Assembly (NCBI RefSeq): GCF_029227915.1
Contig: NC_079875.1
Coordinates: 4,028,001 to 4,092,000 of the forward strand
Source: Hydractinia symbiolongicarpus
Lineage: Eukaryota; Cnidaria; Hydrozoa; Anthoathecata; Hydractiniidae
Length of the DNA: 64,000 nucleotides
Direction of reading: 5' to 3'
This document shows, one piece after another, positions 11,173 to 23,900 of this stretch. The notes under the pieces were generated by a model. The model was not told the origin of the DNA. It made no database searches and was given only the letters and a program-made list of their open reading frames with translations. Positions within the stretch are counted from its first letter, which is position 1; every line of letters starts with the position of its first letter. A program made the translations under genes and the position numbers.

Positions 11173-13049
11173 TTTAAACTTTTTTGTTTGTTTACCGTGT
11201 TGAAAGCAGTTTTAACTTTGATGGAAAGCCTGACAATCAAAAGTGCATTTGAATAAATAGGTAACATATTCAGGTCGACTTAAAATAAAACTAGAAAAAA
11301 ATACATCGCAAAAAATTACCTTAACTTTCCATCATGTCCAGACCTTTTTTTGTTTGTTTAAGTAACCTATTCAGATTAAAACAAAGCAAATAATACATCT
11401 CAGAAAGGTCAACAAATCCGAAAGCTCTGCTCTGAATTTTTTAAGGCCCCATAAGAGGTTACGCCACGGGTTCATTCTGCGAAATATGACCCTAAAATTA
11501 CTTGTGCTTCTTGTAACAAATGCCCCATTACGTCCCACGTTTTATAATGACGTGCTATCACTATGGCAACGGTTTAAACAAGGCTCTTATCTTTCCAGAA
11601 TAAATGTTAAATTCATGTTATCTCAGTGTATTGCTTAAAGATAAAATGATAACTAGCACTGTTCGCATGAAATGACGTCAGCATTTAGGAGAAATTTTGT
11701 AACCAGTGAAAAGAGATAAGGGAATATTAATGGCAGCAGTATATCGTGCTGTTTTAAAAATAAACACAGAGAGCCTTTTTTGTAAGTAATTTAGAGACAT
11801 TATACAATTTTTAACACGCTAGATTCAAAGGATGACCCACGAAATGAATTTTTTTCTCAAAACACCCGATAAAAAAGAAAATAAAAACGATGAGAAATTG
11901 GTAAGACTATTTTTCTTAGTTTTTCTTAGGTTGGTTAATTGATTAATTGAACAATTAAATTAATGTTTAAGTTTAATCGGAAAAAAATCGGACAACTTAA
12001 AACGGAATACAGTGCATGATATGTCGCTCGCATTTGATGCACTGTATTCCGTTTTTTACAGCAAAAAATAATATAGGAAGTCACAATCTAACCACATTGC
12101 CATTAGTAAAAAATCTTTTAGACGCCTGTGATGAGTACTTTCTAATTGTTTTCCAGGCGTTTTTTTGTGTCGTGTTGCCTTTTATTTTTTTACTAAAGGG
12201 GTGTTATTTTCATGTCTCGATTTCAAGAGCCCTGAGGACGAGGTTAAATATTTGTATATCTATGATGAAGTAAGGGGAGTTTTCCAAGTTTACATTGAAC
12301 CTAGAGTTTTCATTTTAATACGGATTAAAATTATGTCTTGTGGGTATTTACTAATCTGAAAATATCTACCATTACTATATTTACAGATATCGTGTGGTTA
12401 AGTCACACCTGATTTATAAACACACGTGTTATAAGCGCACCACATAATAAGACTGAAAATGTCCGATATAATCGAATAGCTCAGCATATTATTCCAAGCC
12501 TCTTACACTTTTCGTGTAACCATGTTTTCAGGAAAAACCATGAAAGAGTCGTTACCCTAAAGGAGAAAACTATTTCTAAATTTTATAAACTGCAGATATA
12601 TAGCTATCTCACGGTGTCGCTTACATTGCCGAGCTCTACTATGTATTTTCATCAAAAGGAAAATTTGTTCGCATGCATCATAAAGCTGGACCCAATCCTA
12701 CCCAATAATACAAAAAAAAAAATGACACGGCTGGACGAGCAATAATAGCGACTGGGTAATACTGGTACTAATACTGGATGTCAGCGAAGCTTTACTATAA
12801 AATCTGGAAGAACTAGCTATCAACCATTTATATGCTAACAAAAGAAAGCTCTTTTAAACCCTAGGCTAACGGAAGAAAACGCTGCAATGGCACATGCATT
12901 TTAACAAAAGGAGATGATGAACTTCATTAAGTTATTTAAAGATATCTTATTACTGAGAAACTATACCAGACACTTCTTTTGTGAAGATAATTCATGCAAT
13001 TAATGAGGAGAAAAAATATATATTTCATCTTCTGACAAAAAAGGGGACA
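11173..13049. other. Intergenic sequence with MITE scraps and one hairpin
   Basis: Apart from the hairpin at 11999-12055 and a lone family-A right end at about 12230 (CCCTGAGGACGAGGTT), I see no gene or repeat that can be named. Confidence 0.4.
11999..12055. other. Perfect 19-bp inverted repeat (hairpin)
   Basis: AAAACGGAATACAGTGCAT at 11999-12017 is the exact complement of 12037-12055, with a 19-nt loop. Inner bases can extend pairing with mismatches, leaving a small TCGCTCG loop. It could be a folded transcript, a tiny MITE, or a chance-preserved palindrome. Sequence alone does not decide. Confidence 0.6.
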
Positions 13050-13385
13050 AACCAAAATGGACAAACAAAACTCCATTGAAAGACTGGCTGTTGACAATTC
13101 CAATTGAAGAAGAAGGCTACATGTTGAACAAGCAGCTGTTTTGTGACATGGACTGCACCAGATATGGTTGGCAGCTGGCTCGCACTTGAAAGATTTTCAT
13201 TCAAGTGCGAGTGTGGTTCTTCTTTTGACTTCCAACATTTTCTATGCTGCAAAAAGGAAGTATTCATTTCGCTGCGACATAACGGACTGAGTAACATTGT
13301 TGTTAAATTGTTTCACAAAATGTGTGAAGACGTTGTGTTTAAACCTCGTTTAACACCTCCCTCAGGAAAAAAATTCAAGCAAAAA
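13050..13385 (+). pseudogene. Decayed fragment of a retroelement-associated ORF
   Basis: The translation reads ..PKWTNKTPLKDWLLTIPIEEEG.., then a CTRYGWQLAR block, a frame break near 13190, then a Cys/His cluster CECGSSFDFQHFLCC followed by SLRHNGLSNIVVKLFHKM and a VVFKPRLTPPSG block. This order resembles the C-terminal part of RT-linked open frames that recur in cnidarian and sponge genomes: an RYGW block, a CxCG-x6-H-x3-C knuckle, an RHN block, then an EP..P..G block. I recall that pattern from memory and have not checked it. No RT catalytic core is nearby, so only a tail fragment remains. Confidence 0.55.
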
Positions 13386-15402
13386 AAACACCATTACAAG
13401 AGTCAAAAGCTTAATAAAAACATTGCCATGTTCACTTTGCTATGTTTAAATGTTTTCTTCCACGCCTAATATCTCCTTTTAAACGTGTTTTTTCATTGTC
13501 AAAATGTTATACTAGCTGCATATAATAATAAGAATCTTACGGAAATCCGACAAATTTTTTACAACTGCCCCTGCACATCAAGGTGATTTTCTTATTCATC
13601 AAGGTTTATCGAACAATTCAAAATTTCAAATTTGCATTGTGTTCACTGTAGTGTTTTTGTGTTCTCAATGAGTTTTCCACGTCTTTGGTTGCATTTTGTC
13701 TGAATAATGAAAAATGAAAGTTCTAGTTGGAAATTTTACCTTCACGTCAAGAATGGTAAAAAACGAAACTTAATTCTAGTGGCACGTGCTAATCCATTGA
13801 AAGTAATTTTAAATTTAAATCTGGGGCAACAACACAAGATTTGTTGAACTAACCTGTAAAAAAGGTTAGACTAGACAAAGCCCTTCTTAAGAAAAGTGAA
13901 AAATGTTCTAGATAGCGTTATACAGAATTCCAGTTGACCAGTATCTGTTGAGGTAGGAAGTATAAGTTCAGAATCCAAGAGAAACACAAAAACAGTGTAC
14001 GAGCAAAGGTTGTAGAGAATAAGCAACTTCTTAGTGTTAAAAGATATTAAGTAGTTTTGGGTAACTTTTTTTGGTTAAAGCAAGATCGCATACCAGCTGT
14101 TTACGTTTCGAAAAAAAAAGTTGTTTTTCAAATTTTCTTGTTCAGTGCTGCTTTCAACCTCGTCTCCTGAGTTTTTTACGTTCTAGTATGTGGGTTCTGG
14201 GGCGAAAGAAGCTGCATAATTATTTGTAAGCAAAGTAAAGAAGATCTGGGTAGGAGACCGGTGCTAACTTTCCTCATCATCATTGCTGCTAGAGCATAAT
14301 AGCGTGCAAAGACAATATTTAAATTCACCTTTATACAATTGGACAGCACATGAAATTAAATTTTATAAAAAAAATAAAAATAGGAAATAAAAATTATATT
14401 TTTTACAATGCTTTGGCAAAACGGTATGAACTTTTAATTACAGAAGTCATTTAAACTGCAAGTGTGACGCACGAAATGTTGAGTGAAACACGAAGACATA
14501 TTTTTTATTCGTGCGTAGTATTTTCATATTTATATTTAAATGAATGAGTTTTTAGTCATCAACATCTCCGAAACTTTGTTTTCGGGCATTTTGTCTTCTT
14601 CAGAATCCAACGGAATTACTAGGCCACCATTTTTTTGTTTTCTATACAAATCAAAGTAAATAAAGTTTTGTAACATATATCATGAATTTTAGAACATCAA
14701 CGTTTTATGGTCAACGTTTCTTCGTGTTTGTGAATGCGAACGAAAAACAAATTTATCTAGTGTATTTTAATTCCAAAAACTAATTTTCCAAATTGATTTT
14801 ATGTTTTAAAAGGAACTGTATTGGGTTAAGGGAGCACTGTGTCATTACAATCAGGTCTTTCATCTATTCTGTCTTTTCCTTCCGAATTTTCCTCCCGTAA
14901 CAAATAAAAGAAACACACAACGTCCACGTCCGCAAGAGCTGTCAATTAAAATTTTTAATCCATATTTCTCTGTAAGTAGTAGGAAATCAGTATTGTATTA
15001 ATAAAGTTAGATACTTCTCGATATCTTCATTGCGTTCTGTCCAGCATGGAATGCAGGTGTTCAAGCAAAGATATTTCTGAAAGCGAAATGAGTCAAGACT
15101 TTATGGTATGGCACCAACTCATGGTAATGTAATTTTTAAATTTTGTTTAAAAGGTATAAGATAAGGGGCTGTGGTGACAATGGGACTCTCCCACCCTCTC
15201 CCCTCCACACACACACAGTTAGTAAGAATAAAAAGGTGATTTGAAACAAAATAATGTGAAAAATTCATCATCCCTTGTCATCCTTTGTAAATCTCTCCTG
15301 TTGTCTTTCTTTGCGCTATTTTATAATTGTGTTGCAGACATACGAAATCCGATATATAAAGGAAAGGCTAACAAGTCAATTTATCCGCGGGCTACCCACT
15401 AC
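13386..15402. other. Intergenic sequence, no gene recognised
   Basis: AT-rich with only short unconvincing open frames, plus a small CA-dinucleotide tract at about 15205-15220 and the partial MITE at 14154. Nothing else supportable. Confidence 0.35.
14154..14210. mobile_element. Palindromic MITE, family A, partial
   Basis: Starts CAACCTCGTCTCCTGAG and ends with a GGGTTCTGGGGCGA remnant. The copy is degenerate and probably truncated. Confidence 0.45.
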
Positions 15403-15508
15403 CAACCTCGTCCACAGGGTTTTTGCCTTTTTGACATTGAAGCGGGCGGCGAAATTACCATCAAGTAAGCGGCTTTGGCATAGGCAACAAACCCTGGGGA
15501 CGAGGGCT
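15403..15508. mobile_element. Palindromic MITE, family A, with flanking direct repeat
   Basis: Left end CAACCTCGTCCACAGGG and right end CCCTGGGGACGAGG. The bases just outside, GGCTACCCACTAC on the left and GGCTACCGACTAC on the right, form a 13-bp direct repeat with one mismatch, consistent with a target-site duplication. Confidence 0.75.
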
Positions 15509-15954
15509 ACCGACTACTTTATGTCAACAATAATAGTTGTAATGAATTTAACCTTGATGGCCGAAAATTTTAAATTTCACTCAATACATTTTTGGGATCT
15601 TCAATTTTAAAATCAACCCGTATTTAAAAAACCGGAAAAAATAAAAAGATAGATATTCGAAAACACGTTCTACACGTAATATTCAATATTTCAATATTTT
15701 ATTTTTTATATTTTGTATCAAAAGCTGTTGACCTAATTTTGGTCATTTCTTTCGTTTCCACACCAAAAAAGTACGCTTTTGCACACAAAATGGTTGCGTG
15801 TAAAAAGTATGTGCATTTAGATCTTACGTTTTAAATCATGACACTTGAGAAAAAGGTGTGTATCTCCCATCAAGTGACACCGTACGACCACAGACAACCT
15901 TATGACGTAAAAAGACTGCGACATCAGTTGTAATCAAAACAAAACGATCCAAAG

Positions 15955-16520
15955 ATAAATAAAGCAAAGCATAAAAAGGTAAAGTTAAGTCAAGTCAAGT
16001 AAAGTGACATAAAACAAAGCAAAGTTAAGAAAAGCAAAATAAAGCAAAGCAAAGAAAAGTAAAATAAAACAAGATGAAGGCAAACTAAAAAAATATTTCA
16101 AATCAAGTCAAGTCAAGCGAAGTCAAGTCAAGAGAAGTAAATCAAAGCAAAGCAAAGCAAAGCAAAGCAAAGCAAAGCAAAGCAAAGCAAAGCAAAGCAA
16201 AGCAAAGCAAAGCAAAGCAAAGCAAAGCAAAGCAAAGCAAAGCAAAGCAAAGCAAAGCAAAGCAAAGCAAAGCAAAGCAAAACAAAATAAGATAAAGTCA
16301 AGTTTAATAAAGTAAAGCAAAGCAAAGTAAGGTGTAATAAAGTGAAACAAAATAAAGCAAAGCAAAGCAATATAAAGTAAAGCAAAGTAAAGCCAAGTGA
16401 AATAAAGTAAAGCAAAATAAAGTAAAGTAAAGTCAGGTCAAGTAAAATAAAGAAAAGCGAATTAAAAATAAAAGAAGTTAAGTTTAGCATAGCATAATAA
16501 CGTAAAGCCATGTAAAGGGA
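15955..16520. repeat. (AAAGC)n pentanucleotide satellite with degenerate flanks
   Basis: Positions about 16143-16281 are an uninterrupted run of roughly 28 AAAGC units. On both sides, to about 15955 and 16520, the array decays into AAGTC, AAATA and AAGTA variants. The minus-strand open frames here, repeating Leu-Cys-Phe-Ala, are a by-product of the five-base period and not genes. Confidence 0.95.
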
Positions 16521-17972
16521 GGGAAACAATGTAAATTAAAGTTTTAGTAAGTTAGTTTGTTTTTCTCGTTGGAACCCCGAGATATAGTTAAAATTACTTT
16601 CACAGCTTGAAAACAAGAGTGCTTAAGAAATTTATAATATTTGAAATATAGCAAAGTTTTACTTGCTATATTATAAAGTGAAGAACATGGCGTGAAGTTA
16701 TATAACTCCTTTCTTTACGATGGCACTTTGTGTTTACATAGGCTTATTCACCAACCGCGAGGCTGTTAGAATGTGTTTATACAGGCCTTGAATAAATACC
16801 AGGGAATAACAATCTTGTTTTTAGGAAAGTAGTTATTTCATTGATGATATTTGTTTCATTATTTTTTAACATAAAAAACAGCGAAAACATATTTTCACAA
16901 CAAAGCTTTTATTTGTAATTTCTTCTTTTGCAACCACTTTGAACAAGTCATTTTTTTAAATTTTATTGTTTACAAGCAAGTAAATAAGGTCTACCATCTG
17001 GTAAGGGTGATAAATGGTCGAGATCGAACTACAAAAGAGGTTAATTGTACTTTTGTTTCAGCCATCGCTAAGGTTCCAATCAGCTTGCGCGTATAAAAAA
17101 CATTTCCCAACGACCGTAACGGGGGTAGTGCCTGATTTCAAAATGGCAGCTAACTGCCTCATTACTGTTACGTTGCTGCCCTTCCGGTCAATATAATTAG
17201 GTAAAAGTTATTTCAAGTGATTATTTTTTTACTAAGCCTCAAAAAGCTAGATTTAGTTTAAATGAGAAATAAAGTAAACAGAATTTACAAATATAATTTT
17301 AAAATCGGTGTTAAGTCCCCCCCCCCTAAGCTGCCAGTCGCAATGTATTTTTCTAAAAAAGCAAACGGTGAGATTTTAGGGAAGCAGGTTGACGATGCTT
17401 AAATTTTTACTGAGTATTTCTCATAAAATTTAGCTACTATTTATTATTTCCTCGTTTCTAAATTTCCTGTTTGCCCTCCGTGACAATTACTCAGATTTAG
17501 TTGGATTTTTTCTAACATTCCAGTGTTGTTTACAAGAGATTATTTTTTCGATACCTTTATGCAGAAGTGGATTTCTTTCCAATAATGGGAGAAATATTGT
17601 AAACACAGACATTTCCGTTTATGGGTTGAAAAGTTCACGGCTTGGGAGCCACGGTTTTGTCTCGATTTGTGCGAATCAGTAACTGTACATTATTCTATTT
17701 TGCAAATTGAAGAAGGATATTGAGTTTGGTTTTGTTCTTGAATACGAAACGAAGGAAAAATCATCATCAATCCCGTCTTATTATCTTAGTTGAAGAGCGT
17801 ATGACAACAGTTTTGCACTTTCTTGAAAGCTTTAGGTATTTTGATACAGCTACAGAGTTTTTAAGTTGTTAGCTAACTTTGCTAAAACAAACTAAAACTA
17901 CAAAGGAATCATATGCGTGTAAACAGTAACAAATATTCCTGTTAATGCCCATGGACTCGATGTCTTGCTTAA
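16521..17972. other. Upstream region of PDE8, no gene seen
   Basis: Spacer before the first PDE8 coding exon, presumably holding its promoter and 5' UTR. A short C-run lies near 17318. I cannot place a transcription start or name a regulatory site. Confidence 0.4.
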
Positions 17973-20900
17973 ATGGGCTGTGCACCTAGCATTCACGTCT
18001 CTCAAAGTACTGGCGTTGTTTACTGTAGAGACGATTCCAAAGATTCCCATAGTGGAGTACCTGTGTGTATTTCGAAAAAGTTAAGTTCAGCTTCTTTGAG
18101 TATATCAGAAGTTGTCAGTCACATACCTGGATCTCATAGGGAATCATTGACTACAGAAGTTCGTATTACTCGGTATCAAGGAGGCAAAGGTGATTCTTTA
18201 ATCACAACAACTACACAGGCTTGGGTTACTGCTGAAGGAAAACAAACCCAAACTGATCAAATGCTAAAAGGAATGGACAAGGTATTATTTTTAAATTACT
18301 GGTATTAGGGGCCGGCGAGAAACAAATTTTGTTATGCTTTACACAATTTTTTTAATGAAGATCAAACCCCCTACCCCTTTCCATTACAAAAAAATTCTTA
18401 CACTGTGTGGGTTGTTGGATATTGAAGGCAGTTGTCTGGTAGAGCTCTGACCCTAATTTGGTTTGCCTAGCTCAAAATGAGCATTAAATACCCTAGGACT
18501 CTCTACCAAAGCCATGGAAATCCTGGAAATAATAGGCAGGGTATAACCCTCAATATTTGTGTGGCTAGCTAATGTAAAATATATCTCTCTGTAACATATT
18601 TTTTTCTCCTTAACAAAGAGTGGTACCATCAGGACATTATAAGCAGGAGATTGTTTAACTTATGTAAAACAGTGTTTATTACCATTTAATTTGTCTGACA
18701 ATGTAAATTTTTGTCACATATGCTTGACCCCAACCTCTTTCATAGAAACATCCTTAAAGTGTGACAAAATTTTTTTGTGGTTGGTCCCTAACTTTTACCA
18801 TACAAGACATCTTTATTCAGATAAAATGTTTATGCCATATTTTTTTATATATTTATATTGTTGGGTATATATATATGTAGACTAGTTTATGTGTGGAGAA
18901 ATGTTCTGATTTAGCATTGGGCCAGAAAATTTTAACAAGTGCCATGATCAGGGAAATCTAGTAAAAAAAGGCACTTACACTGAAATTCCTACAGCTTATT
19001 CTTGAGAAGAGAAAAAAAAACTAAGAAAAGTATTTCCAGTTTCCTTTGCATATCTTGTTTCTAAAAAATGTATAAGTTAAGGTTTAGACAATATTTTCCT
19101 ATGTGGTTCTGCTCTTGCTTTCCTGGCGCACATGTGTACATTGTTGGATTTTGTAACCATTGGAATCTCATTTGTTTGCCATATCGTTTTAATTGTGTAC
19201 AAACTAGGTTGTCAATTTCATGGAAACATCTTTAAAGATAGTGAAAAAAACAATAGCTGGTAGCTTCAGATAGTCATTGTTTTCGTGAATGACATTGAAT
19301 GAATTTGGTCAATTTATTATTTTTGTCTGGAGATTTCCTTTACTTGGTAAAAAGGTGTTGATAAAATGGCATATCTTAAATGGCATAACTTAACTTTAAC
19401 TTTACATTACAACAGTTATCCCTGTTACAGGCCTCAAAATTCACATTAACATGACAAATTAGTCTGCGGCGTTAACCCTAGAAAAGCTGCCACTTGAAAC
19501 TGTGAGAAGTTTAACATTGATAAATAACAAAAACATCATCTCTCTATTGTTAGCTAAACTTCGAATGTCTGTTGATCTTAAAGTGTGTAAAGAAGTATCA
19601 GTCAAATGTATTTAGGATCTATATTCGCATTATGTTGCTGAATGCTTCTGGTAAGTTTGAAAATGTCGTTATCGTTCGTTATGTTTTCTCCAAAACTTGA
19701 ATTGCAAAATTGTTTTAGAGTTACTATAGGGTGTGAAGAGCCATAAAGATAAATCGTTCTCCTGGACTTGATAAATTTGCAGGCCTGCATTCACATTCTT
19801 AGAAAATCCATTGCAATAAACATAATTCTAAGAGTTAAACAGCATGGTTTCTGAAAATTAAATGTATAGACATACACAAGATTGTTTGTGCCTATTAAAG
19901 GAACCCTGAAGCTGATAATACACAAGCGACTAGTTGCTGGTAAAGAGTTATGTTTTACAGATCAACTTGTGTATAACATTAAAATCTGTGTTTTTGCATA
20001 TCTGGTTGCTTTTAACAAAAAAAGTTTCAAGCATGTTAATGATTATTTTTGTACAACAAATATAAATGACATATCTATAATAAATTGTAGTTGTTTTGAA
20101 ACATTTCGAGACTTTTAGAAACAAAAGAAAACAAACATAGCAAAAACCAAGATTATACAGAAATTTAATGGATGGTTTAAAAGATGGCTTATAAAGTTAG
20201 GGTAGTCTATTTCGCTTTCTAGTCAAAATCCCCACAAAAGTGTCTGACCAACTCTAAAATATTTTTGTTTTAAAACCATGGTTTTGTCCATTTTTATGCC
20301 CTGTTTTATTTTATATTTCGAGCTTTGAAAAGATAACCGCAGCTGCTTTTATTTCATCCTCACTGTATAAAGACAAGATGTTAAAAGAAAAAGTTGTTTC
20401 GTATATGGCACGCCTAATTAAAAGCAGTTGATGATTTTTTACATGCTATAGAGGATAAAAAGTTACTAATCAAGTCTTTTGGATTTTTTTTAGAAATCTT
20501 ATATATAACTTCGTTTTTAAGATTTTAGCTTCAAAGATTTCCATCTAGACATAAGCCAATATTTGGATCTTTAATAATTATCTTTAATTACAGGTAGAAA
20601 TGTAATGTCAGTTTTTCCTTCAGTCATTATAATATATGACATCACAAGTTCCAATATTTTAAATATCTAAATCTTAAATATCTCAAGAAATAAGAAAGTT
20701 TATAAAAAATAATTTTTCATGTTGGATTGGACACGCATGCCTCTCGACATGCCTAAATTTATGTGCTATATATATTTTGCTTGCATAAGCTCTGTCATGG
20801 TGTGTTATTAACAAGTTCTGCACGTATTGAAACAATGTGGCAATTTTGTATAAAACTCATATCCAACTTAATTAGTTGTTCTACCCTAATTTTCACGAAA

Positions 20901-23900
20901 ACAAAAAAATAATAATATCAAGCAAAAAAATTTTAAGCAAAAAAAATGTAAAAAACAAACATTTTCTCATTCCATCTCGTGAAAGTAGAGCATAGATAAT
21001 AATCAATGATGTTATTTTTTGTTGGTTGAATGTCAATCTACAATTATACTAAATAAGGTGAATAAATAATTTTACTTAAGGCCACCTGAAGTAGATTTGT
21101 TGCCATAATACTAAAATGCGCGATGCGCTAATTTTATAAATACATAAATAGTTACGTGGTTAAACAGAAGTTAAATTTTTATATGATTTATAACAAAAAT
21201 TAGCTATTTTTGCTAAAATAGTTATAATACAAGTGAAAAAAAGACAGATTATTATTGTTGTAAGCCCTCCTCTGTTATGAATTTTAAATAAATAATTTTA
21301 ACGCTTCAAAAGACTTAATAATTATCAACTAAACCATAGTCCGTAAAAAGAATTTGCATTTAAATTTAGATTTTTCTATAAAACTGCGCAAAAAACATTT
21401 AAAGAACACTAAAATTGTTTTATTAATTTAAGTGAGAGAAGAATAACTCGTTGTATAAATTTCGAGACAGCGCAAGTATAACTTTTAAAACAATACAAGT
21501 TTATTCTGTACAACTTTCAAAACAGCATAAGAATAATTCTTCCTGTTTAGCTTTCAAAACAACACAAGAAAAATTCTTGCTGCATAACTTTCAAAAATAA
21601 GTTTTTGAGCATGCAAGTATTTTTATTAAGAACTATTTACATTTTTTAGTGAGACAAATTAATATTATTTTTCCTTCGCAACTAAAAAATAGAACTTGCG
21701 TGCGTTATGCAAAAGCACATAGAAAATAATGGTTGTCATAACACCCTCCTCCGTTGTCATTTTTTATTATTTTTTGTTGTTATTGTTCCCACCATACATT
21801 CCCGATAATATTATTTTTATTTCGCTGCCTGACCTGATATCGACTTCACCCATAGAACAACTAATTAAGGTGACCTTGGCAAAATTTAGCCAACATAAAA
21901 AAACATTTTAGCAATCCCACTACTTTCATCTGCAACTTATGTTTTTACACATTTTGTATAGCAACAAATTTCTAGTATTCTCATTTTATATTAACCCTAT
22001 TTGGTCCAGGAATTTCCGAACATATCATGACATGGGGAACTCCGCTCCCTCCCCCCTTAATAACTTTTTATAGGCTTTTCCAAATTGAATCAAACTTAGC
22101 ACACTTATAGCATGTCCCAAAAGAAATAAAATGGCAGATATAAATTTTTTCTTATGTCAGCACTTCTTCTATATATAACGTCATCAAAATTTGTTCAAAA
22201 TACCACACTCTGGTCGAAATTTAATTACTTTCGTTCTAGAGTAAATTTTTGCATTTTGTTTGAATTTTCTAAAAGCCAAATAAAAGTTATTAAGGTTACT
22301 GTAAAGGAAAAAAATCACTTTATGAGTAGTCTCAGAAAAACCCATATAATTTATCAATACTTTTATATTTTTTTTTATTTTTTTATTTTTTTTTTGTTTC
22401 TGAATGCTTGATGAAAGACTTTTTTGAAGTTCATCTTCGTGAGATGTTAATTTTCCAAGAAGAAAATATAACGAAATAAACACGGCTTGGCTTCTTTTTC
22501 CGACCGTGTGGTCGCAGACTTCTCGTTTTTGCACCATTATATTCAGCATAAATTAAATTTAAAAAGGTTCCCGTGTTTTTTTTTCTAACAACGTCGTTAT
22601 GAAATTATTTGTAATTATATATAATCATTCAAAAAAATGCATATTGTTTTCTTTCTGTCGTCATAATTCGCTAATCAGTAGTTTTTACAAAAAAATCCGG
22701 GAACCTTTTGTGCATAATTTATGCAGCTTTCCATTAAATTTCAATGAGCCAATAGGAAGCTTTTGGAAAAAGAGACCACAAACGTAAAGGCATGTATGCG
22801 AAAATTTACTAACAAGATATTTGTTTTTAAAGATTTCCGTAGGTGTTCTGAGTATGCAGAAAGTGTGAACTTTTTCCTTATGCTGAATATGCGTGCACAC
22901 GTTCAGAATTATTAACAGACAGAAGTCAGGGTTACAAGAGAAAGCTCATATCCATACGACAACATTTATATATATACTAGTTGTTAGACGGTGGAAAAAT
23001 CCACGGGTTCGCCCGTCCTTTTTATACAGCATCACGTTCGTCTCGCTACTTGCGCAGCTAAGCTACCATTTTGCGTGACAGACAGACGTATACGGGTATT
23101 ATAATATAGATATTGATGGTGAAAGTAAACTATCTAAAAAATATTATTATGCATATTTTTATACGGGAGTTCCATATCGTGCATAATGTTCACAAAAAAT
23201 ATGCTCAATTCATTTTGCACATATTTTGTTGAAGGTGTGAAGGATATAACACCTCTAAAAGGCTTTTTCCAGAAAAAAGGGATGTTCCAAATATTTTCAT
23301 GGAATATAAAATATGTCATTCGAAAGAGAATTTTTTTTTTATGTCATGAATTTTTTTGCAAAAATCCTTTACAGTAACCTTAAACATACTTTTCAGGTTT
23401 TTTTATAGTTCGCATAAAAAGTTGCAAAATTTCTGAAAAAAATGTCTAGATCGTAAAATGGGAGTTTTTATGTTTTAGCTACCCCCTAAGTTTTAAATCA
23501 AAAGTGACTTAGCTTTTCTAAACACATTGATTTTCTTATTAGCTAGAGAAAACTATTATATTTATAAGAAATAAAAACTACTCTATAATAATATGTAATA
23601 AAAACATTGTTTAAATGCATACAGAAAATAACGAAACATTAAAAGGAATGAGTAGAAAACAGTATAAAATGCAATGTTTACGGCTGAATGTGTGCAAACC
23701 TGAAAAACATGCTTTGAGGTAATACGTATGATGTTTGGGAGAACATCTGCTGATCTGATAGTAAGTTGCGTTAATACGCGATTTCAGGTTTAGGATACCA
23801 TCTTTAATTTTTTAGCGTAGTAGAGCAAATTGGACTTCAAAACTTTATTCTTAACAGCGCTTACAAAAAGTGCCAGAATGTAAAGGCTCTTTCAAGAGAT

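Noticed and set aside
13025-13297. 90-codon minus-strand frame
   Set aside because: Shadow of the + strand retroelement fragment whose conserved blocks read on the other strand.
16123-16529. Two overlapping minus-strand frames of 80 and 133 codons rich in Leu, Cys, Phe
   Set aside because: They are read-through of the (AAAGC)n satellite. A five-base period yields an endless LLCFA-type repeat without stops.
18420-18545. GGTAGAGCTCTGACCC-type sequence as a SINE head
   Set aside because: Only one weak A-box-like match. No second copy in the window and no tail seen.
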